Assembly (NCBI RefSeq): GCF_030056735.1
Contig: NZ_JASHKN010000017.1
Location: 1-64,000 of the forward strand
Reading direction: 5' to 3'
DNA length: 64,000 nucleotides
Source of the DNA: Rhodococcus sp. IEGM 1409
GTDB taxonomy: Bacteria; Actinomycetota; Actinomycetes; Mycobacteriales; Mycobacteriaceae
This document shows, in pieces, positions 8,470-17,572 of this stretch. Below the pieces are notes generated by a model. It had not been told where the DNA came from. It searched no databases and saw only the letters and a program-made list of their open reading frames with translations. The translations under genes and the position numbers were made by a program. Position 1 is the first letter of the stretch, and each line of letters opens with the position of its first letter.

Positions 8470-9130
8470 CGAACAGGGCGAGAATCCGGTGACGGTGATG
8501 GTCGTCGACGATCACCCGATGTGGCGCGACGGCGTCTCCCGAGACCTCGAGGCCGCCGGCTTCACGGTGAGTGCGACGGCGGAGGGTGTCGAGAGTGCAC
8601 GCCGCCGCGCCGCCGCCGTGCAACCCGCCGTAGTTCTGATGGACATGAACCTGCCGGACGGAAACGGCGCCGACGCCACCACCGCGGTGCTCGAGGTTTC
8701 GCCGAAGAGCAAGGTACTGGTGCTTTCGGCCTCCGCTGAGCGTGACGACGTCCTCGACGCGGTCAAAGCCGGAGCGTCGGGCTACCTGGTCAAGAGTGCT
8801 TCGGTGGCGGAACTGCTCGAGGCCGTGCGAGCGACTTTCGACGGACAAGCCGTCTTCACACCCGGCCTCGCCGGATTGGTGCTCGGTGAGTATCGCCGTA
8901 TGTCGACGGCACCGGCCGACGATCGCGCACCAGAGCTGCCTCGGCTCACCGACCGTGAGACTGAAGTGCTCCGTCTCGTCGCCAAGGGGCTGAGCGCAAA
9001 ACAGATCGCCACGAGGCTCTCGCTCAGCCACCGGACCGTCGAAAACCACGTCCAGGCGACGCTGCGGAAACTTCAGTTGGCCAATCGCGTCGAACTCACG
9101 CGATACGCAATAGAGCAAGGTCTCGAATAA
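8456..9130 (+). CDS. NarL/LuxR-family response regulator
   Basis: The 224-residue protein has an N-terminal receiver domain (acidic pocket Asp18-Asp19, phosphoacceptor Asp63 in LMDMNLPDGNGAD, conserved Lys in GYLVKSAS). The C-terminal LuxR helix-turn-helix starts at LTDRETEVLRLVAKGLSAKQIA and continues through LSHRTVENHVQATLRKL. It is the partner of the overlapping kinase. Downstream is a DUF1707 protein resembling LiaF, so the set looks like a LiaFSR-type envelope-stress module. The start is GTG 8456; a second in-frame GTG follows 6 bases later. Confidence 0.95.
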   Translation: MSVADEQGENPVTVMVVDDHPMWRDGVSRDLEAAGFTVSATAEGVESARRRAAAVQPAVVLMDMNLPDGNGADATTAVLEVSPKSKVLVLSASAERDDVLDAVKAGASGYLVKSASVAELLEAVRATFDGQAVFTPGLAGLVLGEYRRMSTAPADDRAPELPRLTDRETEVLRLVAKGLSAKQIATRLSLSHRTVENHVQATLRKLQLANRVELTRYAIEQGLE

Positions 9131-9147
9131 CGTTTATCCTGGAAGTC

Positions 9148-9876
9148 ATGGAGGCCAGGAATCTACGCGTATCCGATGCCGAACGAGAGCACGTCGGCGA
9201 GCTGCTGCAGAAAGCTGTCGGTCAAGGGATGCTCTCGCTCGGTGAGTTCACCGAGCGCATGGACACGGCCTTGGCCGCAAAGACGCGAGGTGAGCTCAAC
9301 TCGGTTCTCACGGATCTTCCGGGTATCACACTGATCTCCGACTACGACCCGCCCGCGTATCCCAATGCGGGTCAGCCGATGTACCAGGGTCAGCCCTACC
9401 CGGCGCCGACCTACCAACCCCAGCCGCATCAGCCGCCGCCGGCTCACCCGAGCCAGCCCTACCGCGCTCCGGTCGGGGCTCCGGTTGTCGGTGCCTACGG
9501 CGCGGCAAATGCTGCGGTGATCCGCGGACGAATGGCGACGGTGACGCGGAACGGCGCATGGATCGTTCCTCCGGCCGTCGTGGTGGACACCAGAATGTCC
9601 AGTGTGACTATCGATTTCACGCGTGCAGTGATGCAGACGCAGGTGGTGAACATCTCGATCGACGACTACGCCAGTTCGATTTCACTGATCGTTCCTGAAG
9701 GGGCGACGGTGGACATGAACGGTGTCGAGGCAGTAGGGGGAAGCGCGTCCAACAAGGTTCGCTCCGGTCCGCAGATGGGGCCGCTGCACCTGGTGGTTCA
9801 CGGCAAGGTGCGATTCGGCAGTGTCACCGCGAAGCATCCCTTCGGTACCACGATCCGAAAGATGTTCGGCTCCTGA
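9148..9876 (+). CDS. DUF1707 domain protein with LiaF-like C-terminus
   Basis: Residues 3-52 form a DUF1707 domain (RVSDAEREHVGELLQKAV...GEFTERMDTALAAKTRGEL), a short helical module common in actinobacteria. A proline/tyrosine/glutamine-rich linker (about 70-115) follows. The C-terminal half is a beta-rich domain like the LiaF/DUF2154 'cell-wall-active antibiotic response' fold (MSSVTIDFTRAVM, IVPEGATVDMNGVEAVGGS). No membrane segment is present. It follows the response regulator by 17 bases and is probably the accessory or output component of that two-component system; its biochemical role is unknown. Confidence 0.85.
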   Translation: MEARNLRVSDAEREHVGELLQKAVGQGMLSLGEFTERMDTALAAKTRGELNSVLTDLPGITLISDYDPPAYPNAGQPMYQGQPYPAPTYQPQPHQPPPAHPSQPYRAPVGAPVVGAYGAANAAVIRGRMATVTRNGAWIVPPAVVVDTRMSSVTIDFTRAVMQTQVVNISIDDYASSISLIVPEGATVDMNGVEAVGGSASNKVRSGPQMGPLHLVVHGKVRFGSVTAKHPFGTTIRKMFGS

Positions 9877-9880
9877 CCTT

Positions 9881-10089
9881 TCAGTGATATGCGCGCATGC
9901 GGACGCGAGAGCCACCCGGTAGCGGAGCCGGCAATCCGACCTTGTCGAATCCGCAGTTGAGAGCAAACGCAAAACCCTCGAGCGAGAACATCGCGTACGA
10001 GAACTTGAGGCCGAGTGAGAGCGTGTAGTTACCGTGCGCGATCGTTCCGCCGAGCGGTGACTCCTTCGCGCGATCCACTCCGCTTCACA
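9881..10089 (-). pseudogene. Decayed MaoC-family (R)-enoyl-CoA hydratase fragment
   Basis: On the minus strand, GGTIAHGNYTLSL and NCGFDKVGLPAPLPGGSRVR match the hotdog core of MaoC/NodN-type hydratases, which normally read GTIAHGYLTLSL and NYGLNKVRFPAPVPVGSRVR. The expected upstream EWI motif is present at 10072-10080 but in a different frame. The C-terminal third is missing: the frame stops right after the SRVR motif. This is best read as a frameshifted and doubly truncated remnant, not a working gene. It fills most of the 371-base gap between the DUF1707 and DUF2339 genes. Confidence 0.7.
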
Positions 10090-10145
10090 TTTCGGGTCGG
10101 CTTCTGTCCGAACGATTGCGAAACGCAGCACCTCGGCGATAGTGC

Positions 10146-10174
10146 GCTGTCAGTCGAAGGTGCTGTCAGTCGAA
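10146..10174. repeat. 13-base direct repeat upstream of DUF2339 gene
   Basis: GCTGTCAGTCGAA occurs at 10146-10158 and again at 10162-10174, with a 16-base period, about 75 bases before the next start codon. It could be a regulator site or a simple duplication. Nothing else is recognisable between the MaoC remnant and the gene. Confidence 0.4.
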
Positions 10175-10247
10175 TACGAGAAGCCCCCACGCTGATCGAG
10201 TAGTACTACTCATCTGATCGGTTCGGCCAAACAGCAAGCTCATATCC

Positions 10248-12116
10248 ATGACTACACCGAGCTCTCCCGCCGTCGATCCGCGACTGGTGACAGCCCTCTC
10301 GGCCGAGTGCGACAGCATCGGCCGACAGTTGCGTCACATGGGCCAGAACCTGTCGATACTGCAGACTCAGCTGGCCTCGACCACCGTGCCTGCGCCCGCG
10401 CCGGTAGTTCCGGCTCCGGTAGCTTCTGTTCCCGTAGTTCCCATAGTTCCGGTACAGCCGATGCAGCCGGTCCGTCCTCAGCAGAGCGTGCCCGCGTGGC
10501 AGCCGCCGACGTATCCGGTTGCCGCACCTCGTCAACCCTGGTGGCAACGCGACGGCGTCATCAGTCGACTCCTGGCCGCGGCAGGTGTTGCCGTCACTCT
10601 GATCGGCGTCGTGATGCTGCTGGTACTTGCAGCGCAGGCCGGACTCTTCGGACCGCCGCTGCGGGTGCTCGGTGGTGCACTACTTTCCGGCGCCTTGGTA
10701 TTTGCCGGGGTGCGGGTCCACGGACGCCCAGGCGGCACAGTGGGGGCAATTGCCCTGGCTGCCACCGGTTTCGCGGGGATGTACCTCGACGTGGTCGCAG
10801 CCTCCGTTCTCTACGGTTGGGTGACGACACCGCTCGCGGTGGTGATTGCCTTCGGAATTGCCGCCGCCGGCGTTGCCCTCGCCGTGAAATGGGATTCCGA
10901 ATCGCTGGCGCTCATGATCGTTCTCGGCGCAGCGGTGCTGGCTCCCGTACTGACGTCGGGAATATCGTTGACCCTCATCGGTTTCCTGTTCGCGATCCAA
11001 TCGGCGACGTTCTCCGCCCAGCTCGGTCGTGACTGGAAGTACCTGGGCATGGCGCGAACCGTACCGGTGGTTCTCGCACTGCTCGTAGCGATAGCGTCGG
11101 AGTCTATCTTCAGCGAATCCGGTAACAGTGCAGTGCAATTGGTGATCAGTGCCGGCGTGGTTGCAATCGTGGGGGCCGGCTGCGCGATGGCCGTGCAGTG
11201 GACGGGTTCGCCCTCTCGCGACGGAGTTGCAGGGGCATGGTCCACCGCTACCTTTGTTGTCTCGACCCTTCCGCTGATGAGTGTCGGGGCCGTGCTCGGG
11301 CGCACCGAATCCGCAGTACTGTACGGAATTGTTGCGGTACTACTGCTTTCCGCCGGAGCGTCGGCAAAGCCTTTGCCGACGCAACTGCGATTCGGACTGG
11401 GTGCAACGGGCGCCCTCGCATTGTTGCTGTGCTGCTTCTCCGGGGCGACGGAATCTCTGATCGTGCCGCTCATCCTCACGGTCGGCATGATCTTCCTCGG
11501 AATCTCGCTGTATGCGGGTTCGCGCTTCGTCTTCGCTCTCGGAACCGCCTTTGTGGCAATCGGATCGATCGGATACCTCACGACGGTTCCGCCGGAAGCG
11601 TTGACGACCGCCCGTGCCGCATCCATGCAACTCGGTGCGATCACGGCACTCTCGAGTCTGACGGCGATAGGCGCCCTGGTGATGCTGGTGTGGGCGATTC
11701 ACCGACTGAAGTTGATCGCCGATTCCAACGCAGCGGTCTTGTGGGCAGCCGCAGGGTTTGGTGTCCTCTACGCAGTGACGTGCGCGCTCGTCTCATCCGG
11801 CGTCGAAATCTTCGACAGTGCAACAGGATTCGTTGTCGGACACAGCGTCGCGACCATCGTCTGGATGCTTGCCGCCACGTCAGCGCTGGTACTCGGTTTG
11901 AACAACCGCCAGCACGCTCGCGTCTTGCTCGGAGCCGGGCTTGCTCTCACCAGCGCGGCAGTGGCCAAGCTGTTCCTCTTCGACTTGGCCACACTCAGTG
12001 GGCTGGTGCGCAGCGTCGCCTTCCTGGTGGTGGGCTTGCTGCTCCTGCTGGTCGGGACACGCTATGCACGAGCCTTCGCCAAGCAGGAGCAGGTCAGCTC
12101 CGCTTCCACATCATGA
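10248..12116 (+). CDS. DUF2339 multi-pass membrane protein
   Basis: The 622-residue protein starts with a short coiled-coil-like helix (LSAECDSIGRQLRHMGQNLSILQTQL), then a Pro/Val-rich linker (about 45-95). About sixteen or more hydrophobic helices fill the rest. This matches DUF2339 membrane proteins, which have no assigned function. The region before the first helix (WWQRDGVISRLLAAAGVAVTLIGVVMLL) is characteristic. The ATG at 10248 lacks a strong ribosome-binding site. It stands alone on the plus strand and converges on mmpL3 with only one base between the stop codons. Confidence 0.85.
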   Translation: MTTPSSPAVDPRLVTALSAECDSIGRQLRHMGQNLSILQTQLASTTVPAPAPVVPAPVASVPVVPIVPVQPMQPVRPQQSVPAWQPPTYPVAAPRQPWWQRDGVISRLLAAAGVAVTLIGVVMLLVLAAQAGLFGPPLRVLGGALLSGALVFAGVRVHGRPGGTVGAIALAATGFAGMYLDVVAASVLYGWVTTPLAVVIAFGIAAAGVALAVKWDSESLALMIVLGAAVLAPVLTSGISLTLIGFLFAIQSATFSAQLGRDWKYLGMARTVPVVLALLVAIASESIFSESGNSAVQLVISAGVVAIVGAGCAMAVQWTGSPSRDGVAGAWSTATFVVSTLPLMSVGAVLGRTESAVLYGIVAVLLLSAGASAKPLPTQLRFGLGATGALALLLCCFSGATESLIVPLILTVGMIFLGISLYAGSRFVFALGTAFVAIGSIGYLTTVPPEALTTARAASMQLGAITALSSLTAIGALVMLVWAIHRLKLIADSNAAVLWAAAGFGVLYAVTCALVSSGVEIFDSATGFVVGHSVATIVWMLAATSALVLGLNNRQHARVLLGAGLALTSAAVAKLFLFDLATLSGLVRSVAFLVVGLLLLLVGTRYARAFAKQEQVSSASTS

Positions 12117-12117
12117 G

Positions 12118-15003
12118 TCAGCTTCGTTTTTGGCGCGCGATGAGTTCGCTGACACTGATGGCGCCTGCGTCGTCAGGCCGATGCCTGCCGGTGGCGTTGT
12201 CGTCGCCGTCAGGGGTGGCGTCCGAAACTCGGGGCTCGTTGGTACGACGCTCCGGAGTGATCGGTGGAGGCGGCGACTGGGGGGTCGCCTCCACCGAGGT
12301 CGGGGCCGAACCGTTTGTTGTAGAGCCATTCCGGCTCGAGCCGTTGGTACCTGAACCGTTGGTACCTGAACCGCTGCCAGCCGAACCGTTCGTACGCGAA
12401 GGCGTCCGGACCACCGGCAGCGGCCGTGAGGCCGGGGGAGCCTGTTCCCGGGCCCGCAGGTCCGACAACCAGCTTTCGATGGGACGCTCGGCCGGCGCAG
12501 CCGGCGCGGGGTTCCTTCGCTTGTCGGTGGTATTCGGTTGCGGTCGGTACGAAGGATTGGGGACCGGTGCCTCGATCAAGTTCTGGGGCGCGCTGGCTGC
12601 ACTTCCGATATCAAGACGACGTCGCGGTGCCGGCTTCTCCGCGGCAGGTGTATCCGTGTTCGGTGCCTTCACCGCCATTTCGCTGAGCGGAATGGGCTCG
12701 GTGAGAGGATCGGGAACACGAGGTCCGCTTTCCGGCTGTGCGGCCGGGGCAGGGGGCGGTATGACCCGCGAGGCCGCTTCGATCTTGCGGGGCTGACCCG
12801 GTCCGGCGATCGCACCGACAGGCGCGATCTGTGGGACGTTCGCGAGTACCAATTCGTTGTCGAGGATCGGCTCACCCAGCCCGATCTTCTGCTGGATCCG
12901 CTTCATCCAGGCCGGAGCCCACCAGCAGTCGTCGCCGAGCAGTTTCATGGTTGCGGGGACCAGGAACATTCGGATCAGCGTGGCGTCGATGATCAGCGCG
13001 GAGATCATGCCGTAGGAGATGTACTTCATCATCACCAGATCGGACAGGCCGAATGCACCGGTGACCACAATCAGGATCAGTGCGGCAGCGGTGATGATCC
13101 GGCCGGTATGTGCCGTGCCGATTCGGATGGATTCGGTAGTACTTGCCCCCTGCGCTCGCGCTTCGACCATGCGGGAGAGCAGGAACACTTCGTAGTCGGT
13201 CGACAGGCCGTAGACGATCGCGATGATCAACACCAGGACGGGAGACATGATCGGTCCCGGTGTGAAGTTCAACAGACCTGAACCGTGCCCGTCGATGAAG
13301 ATCCAGGTCAGGATTCCGAGCGTAGAACCCAGTCCGAGCGCGCTCATCAACGCAGCCTTGATGGGCAGGACAAGCGAACCGAACGTCAAGAACATCAGCA
13401 GGGTCGTCAGCAGGATGACGGATACGACCATCAGCGGCAGACGATCGAGCAATGCGTCGACGCTGTCCTGCTCGATGGCCGGAGTACCGCCGACCAGCAC
13501 AGTTGTGCCCTCGGGCCAATCCGCGGATCGCAGATAGTCGATGGTGGGACGTGCCTCGTTGCGCTCGGTCAGACCGGCTTTGAGGACGTTGACACCGTCC
13601 TTGGTCGCAACTTCCGGGGTGAACTTCTCGACCAGGCCCGGCGCAGCGTTTGCGGTCTTGGAAATTTGACCGAGAGTGGTGTTGTCGGCGCCCTGGATGA
13701 CCAGTCGGACGGGTTCGGTGCGATTGCCCGGGAAGAGTTCGTCGAACTGCGCCTGCGCGACACGAGTGGGGCTGTCCGGGGGCAGGTACGTCTCGTTGAT
13801 GCCGCCGAACTTGATGCCCGTCAACGGAATGATCATCAACAGGAGCGCCGCGACGATCGGGACCGCAACCTTGAGCGGATGCTGCATGACCCAACGGGTC
13901 AGCTTTCCCCAGAAACCGTTCTCGATTTCCTCGTTGGTCTTGGTCTGGCGAAGTTTCTTGAAGGTCAGCGCGTCGATCCGCTTGCCGAGAATGCCGAGAA
14001 TCGCGGGAAGAATCGTGATGGACGAGATCGCGGCAAGCATGACAGCAGCGATGGCGCCGTAGGCCACCGATTTGAGGAAGCCCTGCGGGAACAACAGCAG
14101 ACCGCCGAGGCTGACGGCAACCATGGTCGCCGAGAACATGACCGTTCTACCTGCCGTCATGACCGTTCGGCGCACTGCGGTCGGGGTGTCGTACCCCTCG
14201 GCTATCTCTTCTCGGAAACGGCTGACGATGAACAGTCCGTAGTCGATCGCGAGACCCAGACCGACCAGAGAGACCACGGGCGCGACAAAGGCGTTGACCT
14301 CGGTGAAGTTGGTGATCAGTCGAATGATGCCGTTGGCGCCGATGACGGTCAGACCGCCGACGATCAACGGGAGGGCAGCGGCCACCACGCCACCGAAGAC
14401 GAAGAACAGCAGGACGCCGACAGCGGGAATCGCGAGCATTTCCATGCGCTTGATGTCGTTGGCCATCGTGTCGTTGAGCGAATTCGCGACAGGTTGCAGG
14501 CCGGCGAGTTGCACGTCGACACCGTCGATGTAGAACCGCGACTCGACGTCGCGGAAGTTGTTGGACACCGCGGTGTCGTTGTCGCCGGCGATCGCGATGC
14601 TGGTGACCGCGTGTTGCTTGGTCTTGTCCGCCAGCGCCGCCACCGAGAGACCGTTGTCGACCTTGAAGTAAGAGCCGTTGATCTTCATGATCTGGTCGGG
14701 GTTGTCGGCGACGAGCCGCTGCAGATTGTCGATGACCTTCGCTTGGAACTCGGGGTCGTCGACGGTCTTGCCCTCCGGCGCTGTGTACAGCGCCAGAACG
14801 TCACCCGTCGTGCTACGTCCGAACGTGCCGTCAGCGAGTTTTGCAGCCTCTACCGATTCCGATCCCGGATCGTCCCAGCCGCTCTGGCTGAGATGATCCT
14901 GCAGGCTCAGGCCGTACGCAGCGAGCCCGAGGAGCCCCGCCACCATGACAGCGATGACGGTGAAGCGGGCTCGATAGACGATGCTTCCCCAGCTGGCGAA
15001 CAC
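12118..15003 (-). CDS. mmpL3: Trehalose monomycolate exporter MmpL3
   Basis: This RND-family transporter flips or exports trehalose monomycolate for mycomembrane assembly and is driven by protons. The 961-residue protein starts MFASWGSIVYRARF, close to mycobacterial MmpL3. Both proton-relay Asp-Tyr pairs are present: Asp254-Tyr255 (GLAIDYGLF) and Asp603-Tyr604 (LSTDYEVF). Two periplasmic domains lie between helices 1-2 and 7-8. The C-terminal ~230 residues are a long cytosolic tail rich in Pro, Gly, Asn and Ser with NGSGT repeats. The GTG start has AGGAG 8 bases upstream. It follows the NYN-domain gene by 10 bases, as mmpL3-Rv0207c-trmB do in M. tuberculosis. Confidence 0.95.
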   Translation of the reverse strand: MFASWGSIVYRARFTVIAVMVAGLLGLAAYGLSLQDHLSQSGWDDPGSESVEAAKLADGTFGRSTTGDVLALYTAPEGKTVDDPEFQAKVIDNLQRLVADNPDQIMKINGSYFKVDNGLSVAALADKTKQHAVTSIAIAGDNDTAVSNNFRDVESRFYIDGVDVQLAGLQPVANSLNDTMANDIKRMEMLAIPAVGVLLFFVFGGVVAAALPLIVGGLTVIGANGIIRLITNFTEVNAFVAPVVSLVGLGLAIDYGLFIVSRFREEIAEGYDTPTAVRRTVMTAGRTVMFSATMVAVSLGGLLLFPQGFLKSVAYGAIAAVMLAAISSITILPAILGILGKRIDALTFKKLRQTKTNEEIENGFWGKLTRWVMQHPLKVAVPIVAALLLMIIPLTGIKFGGINETYLPPDSPTRVAQAQFDELFPGNRTEPVRLVIQGADNTTLGQISKTANAAPGLVEKFTPEVATKDGVNVLKAGLTERNEARPTIDYLRSADWPEGTTVLVGGTPAIEQDSVDALLDRLPLMVVSVILLTTLLMFLTFGSLVLPIKAALMSALGLGSTLGILTWIFIDGHGSGLLNFTPGPIMSPVLVLIIAIVYGLSTDYEVFLLSRMVEARAQGASTTESIRIGTAHTGRIITAAALILIVVTGAFGLSDLVMMKYISYGMISALIIDATLIRMFLVPATMKLLGDDCWWAPAWMKRIQQKIGLGEPILDNELVLANVPQIAPVGAIAGPGQPRKIEAASRVIPPPAPAAQPESGPRVPDPLTEPIPLSEMAVKAPNTDTPAAEKPAPRRRLDIGSAASAPQNLIEAPVPNPSYRPQPNTTDKRRNPAPAAPAERPIESWLSDLRAREQAPPASRPLPVVRTPSRTNGSAGSGSGTNGSGTNGSSRNGSTTNGSAPTSVEATPQSPPPPITPERRTNEPRVSDATPDGDDNATGRHRPDDAGAISVSELIARQKRS
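12341..12370. repeat. 15-base tandem duplication inside mmpL3
   Basis: CCGTTGGTACCTGAA is repeated twice without change. On the coding strand it encodes the GSGTN unit of the low-complexity cytosolic tail of MmpL3. It is a likely site of slippage length variation between strains. Confidence 0.7.
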
Positions 15004-15013
15004 TGATCAACTC

Positions 15014-15721
15014 CTACTCGGCAACACTTTTTCGCCCGATGAGCAGGGCAGAAAGCGGTCGGAACGGCTGCAACCAGGCGCCCTCGTCGGGCAGGGTGTC
15101 CAGGCTTACCCGTGGCAGAGGCTCACGGAAGACACCCGGGATGTCCTCGAGATCGACGAAGTCCAAGATATCGGACGACACAGCCCAGCTGGCGTGTTCA
15201 CGGAACCCGAGAACCTGGACCGGGATGCCGGTTGCTGCGATGTCCTCGAGAGGTTCGCGGAAGGCTTGGCCGTCGGCGGACGCGACCATGATTCCGGCGA
15301 GGCCCTCGCCGTACCGGAGCGCGATGTGCTCGAGCATGTCCGAATCGACATCGCTGTCTTCATCGACCTTCGGCTTGGCGAACACCGCGAAACCCACGTT
15401 ACGCAAGGCTTCGACCCAAGGACGGACGACGTCGGCGCTGCCGGAGGCGATGTTGGTGAAGACCGTCGCTTCGGGCTCGAGCGTGCCACTGTTCTGGGCG
15501 GACAGTTCGGCAGTGCGAGAAAGCAGCCAGCGGCCCAGCGCGTCGAATCGTGGCCGGTAGGCGGCGGTAGGCCGGCCACCGAGGATGGCGCCGAGGCCCA
15601 TGTCGAGATTGGGGGCGTCCCAGACCAGAAGCACCCGCTTGGGGTGGCGGGAGTCACGACCGAAGTCGAGAGGAGATTCCGACGACGCCACGTCGTCGGA
15701 TAGCTGTTCGCTGACGCTCAT
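15014..15721 (-). CDS. NYN-domain (PIN-like) putative ribonuclease, Rv0207c-like
   Basis: The 235-residue protein has a NYN/LabA-type PIN-like fold. It begins with RVLLVWDAPNLDMGLG (acidic Asp35 and Asn38), followed by KPKVDEDSDVDSDMLEH and GIMVASADGQAFREPLEDIAATG, giving the acidic residues expected for a metal-dependent nuclease. The C-terminal 60 residues carry a conserved extension (ASWAVSSDILDFVDLEDIPG). The ATG at 15721 overlaps the trmB TGA in an ATGA, which is why I prefer it to ATG 15739. Lying between trmB and mmpL3, it may act on RNA, but no substrate is known. Confidence 0.85.
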   Translation of the reverse strand: MSVSEQLSDDVASSESPLDFGRDSRHPKRVLLVWDAPNLDMGLGAILGGRPTAAYRPRFDALGRWLLSRTAELSAQNSGTLEPEATVFTNIASGSADVVRPWVEALRNVGFAVFAKPKVDEDSDVDSDMLEHIALRYGEGLAGIMVASADGQAFREPLEDIAATGIPVQVLGFREHASWAVSSDILDFVDLEDIPGVFREPLPRVSLDTLPDEGAWLQPFRPLSALLIGRKSVAE

Positions 15722-16476
15722 GCTCTGATCTTCCCCCATATAAGCTCGGTGATTGCACTTCCGACCTTATGGGCTTTGTCCTCGAACTTGGTGACCGGAC
15801 GCTCGTGGGTCATCGGAGACTCCCAGTCGAGTGCGGTCAGCAGCGGCTCGGCATTACCGGCTTCTTCGATCCATTCTGCGTACTCGGCGTGATCGGTGGC
15901 CACGTGCAGCACTCCGCCAGGCTTGAGGCGGTTGGCGATCAGCGCGAACGTCGGCCCCTGCAGGAGGCGACGCTTGTGGTGGCGGGCTTTGGGCCACGGA
16001 TCCGGGAAGAACACCCGGACGCCCGTCAGGGACTCGGGGGCGACCATGTTCTCGAGTACGTCCATCGCGTCACCGCGCAGTACGCGGACGTTGGGAATCT
16101 CTTCGCGTTCGACCTGTTGCAAAAGCTGTGCGAGCCCCGGGCGGTACACCTCGATCGCGACCAGGTTCACGTGCGGTTCTGCCTTGGCCATTGCGGATGT
16201 CGCGGTGCCGGTACCCGAACCGATCTCGATGATCAGGGGTGCGTCTCGTCCGAACCAGGCGTTCGCGTCGAGCGGTGTGTCCGAGACGTCGGCGCCGATG
16301 AGCGGCCACTGACGGTCCCAAGCCTGCTGCTGTGCGTCGGTCAGCGCACCCCTGCGAGAGCGAAAGCTGGTCACTCTCGGATGGAGACGGGACCCCTTGG
16401 CGTGGTCCGTCTGCCCCGTGTCAGGGGTCTGCGGTGCATGCTGATCGGCTTCGTTCACGAACCCATTGTCACGCAT
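15718..16476 (-). CDS. trmB: tRNA (guanine-N7)-methyltransferase
   Basis: TrmB methylates G46 in the tRNA variable loop using S-adenosylmethionine. The 252-residue protein has motif I LIIEIGSGTGTATSAMAK, an acidic motif II (LVAIEVYRPG), and the TrmB-specific VRVFFPDPWPKARHHKRRL segment with GPTFALIANRLKPGGVLHVATD. An extra ~50-residue polar N-terminus precedes the domain, so GTG 16458 could also be the start. It is the first gene of the trmB-NYN-mmpL3 operon and is coupled to the NYN gene by an ATGA overlap. Confidence 0.95.
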   Translation of the reverse strand: MRDNGFVNEADQHAPQTPDTGQTDHAKGSRLHPRVTSFRSRRGALTDAQQQAWDRQWPLIGADVSDTPLDANAWFGRDAPLIIEIGSGTGTATSAMAKAEPHVNLVAIEVYRPGLAQLLQQVEREEIPNVRVLRGDAMDVLENMVAPESLTGVRVFFPDPWPKARHHKRRLLQGPTFALIANRLKPGGVLHVATDHAEYAEWIEEAGNAEPLLTALDWESPMTHERPVTKFEDKAHKVGSAITELIWGKIRA

Positions 16477-16633
16477 GACCCCCGTTTAGCGCAGACGGGT
16501 CTGAAGTTTGAGTTGAGACTTTCCGCTGAAAGTCCTGAATCCGCCGACTTCGGACAGTCGGCGAAAGGGCGGTGTCACCTGCCGTCCTTGCCGAGAACCT
16601 GACAGAATCGCACCGACACGATGGGGACGTGGG

Positions 16634-17572
16634 GTGGGGATGAACACAGAATTTGCATGCAGTAATTGGTCACGAATGTTGCCCGCAGAATCGCTCGACG
16701 ACGCCTGCGCGGAGCCGATCGACCACCTGCGCGCTTTGGCATACCGGCTGGCGTCGATTGATTCGGGAGCGGCAGAGGCAGTTCACTCCGTGATCGGATC
16801 GCTGACCGCGCCGCTCGAGTTGGTAGTCGCCGGACGAGCCGGGGTGGGGCGGTCGTCGTTGGCGCGGGTCCTGGGGCGCGATCACCGGTTCTCGCGCAGA
16901 GTTGTCGGTGCACCGGTTGTGGTGACCGAGTCGCGGGCGTTCGACGTCCCTGGAACGTCGAACCCTGATCTGGGTCATCGTTGTGTTGTCTACGTGGTGG
17001 TCGACGCGATCCGCGAAGTCGACCGCCGAGCGATCGCCCGAGTCTCGGATCGGGCGGTGGTCGCTGCAAACAAGGCCGACCTGTTCGGACCGCGCTGGGA
17101 CGAGGCACTGGGACGGGCCGCGGAAATCTCGGAGACCGTCGGCGTGCACACGGTTCAGGTGGAGACGCTGACCGGACGCGGCGTCGAAGAGTTGTTCGCG
17201 GCTCTCGGACCCGTCTTGGAGAGGCAGTGGTGGGGCCGGGTCGAGCAGATCGGTCCAGCGCTGACGCGATCTGCCTCGCGCAGCACTGCGGGCAGGGACG
17301 AGATCGAGTTGTATCTGAGTTCGGACTCCGCGGTGTTGTTCGGCGCCGCGGCGGCGATGATGAGCCCCGAAATTCGAGGCCTGCGTCAAGGCGAACCTCC
17401 CGATCCTCGGACCGCTGACGGCGCGGGCACGTGCAGTCGGTGGTGGGGCGAGCTCGTCGACGAGTCGGAAGAGGCTCCACAACAAAGGATCTCACTGATT
17501 CGTCGCGGGTATGTGCGTCGGTGGGCGCAGCTCGGGGGCGATCGCTCCGCTCCGGCGGTGACCGATGAATAG
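16634..17572 (+). CDS. P-loop GTPase-like protein with Lys-to-Arg Walker A (first of a pair)
   Basis: The 312-residue protein keeps most GTPase signatures. G1 reads GRAGVGRSS (residues 67-75), with Arg73 where the catalytic Lys normally sits. G3 is DVPG at 104-107, and G4 is an intact NKAD at 146-149. The fold suggests a dynamin- or Era-like GTPase domain; the rest is helical without clear membrane segments. The next gene overlaps by 8 bases and encodes a related protein with a membrane hairpin, so the two probably form a heteromer. Starts at 16634 (GTG) or 16640 (ATG) are equally plausible. By position it corresponds to the genes between trmB and pckA in mycobacteria. Function unknown. Confidence 0.75.
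   Translation: MGMNTEFACSNWSRMLPAESLDDACAEPIDHLRALAYRLASIDSGAAEAVHSVIGSLTAPLELVVAGRAGVGRSSLARVLGRDHRFSRRVVGAPVVVTESRAFDVPGTSNPDLGHRCVVYVVVDAIREVDRRAIARVSDRAVVAANKADLFGPRWDEALGRAAEISETVGVHTVQVETLTGRGVEELFAALGPVLERQWWGRVEQIGPALTRSASRSTAGRDEIELYLSSDSAVLFGAAAAMMSPEIRGLRQGEPPDPRTADGAGTCSRWWGELVDESEEAPQQRISLIRRGYVRRWAQLGGDRSAPAVTDE

Noticed and set aside
12301-12420. Short tandem repeats as a CRISPR or mobile-element end
   Set aside because: They are in-frame NGSGT codon repeats in the MmpL3 tail, with no spacers or palindromic repeat units. No CRISPR array was seen anywhere in the window.
13285-15006. 573-codon plus-strand frame opposite mmpL3
   Set aside because: Composition rich in Arg, Asp, Gln and His with no domain, mirroring the codon bias of mmpL3. 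It is a shadow frame.
16477-16633. Small hairpins in the trmB/GTPase divergent region as a riboswitch
   Set aside because: Only short stems such as GACTTTC/GAAAGTC were found, with no conserved core, so simple promoter DNA is more likely.
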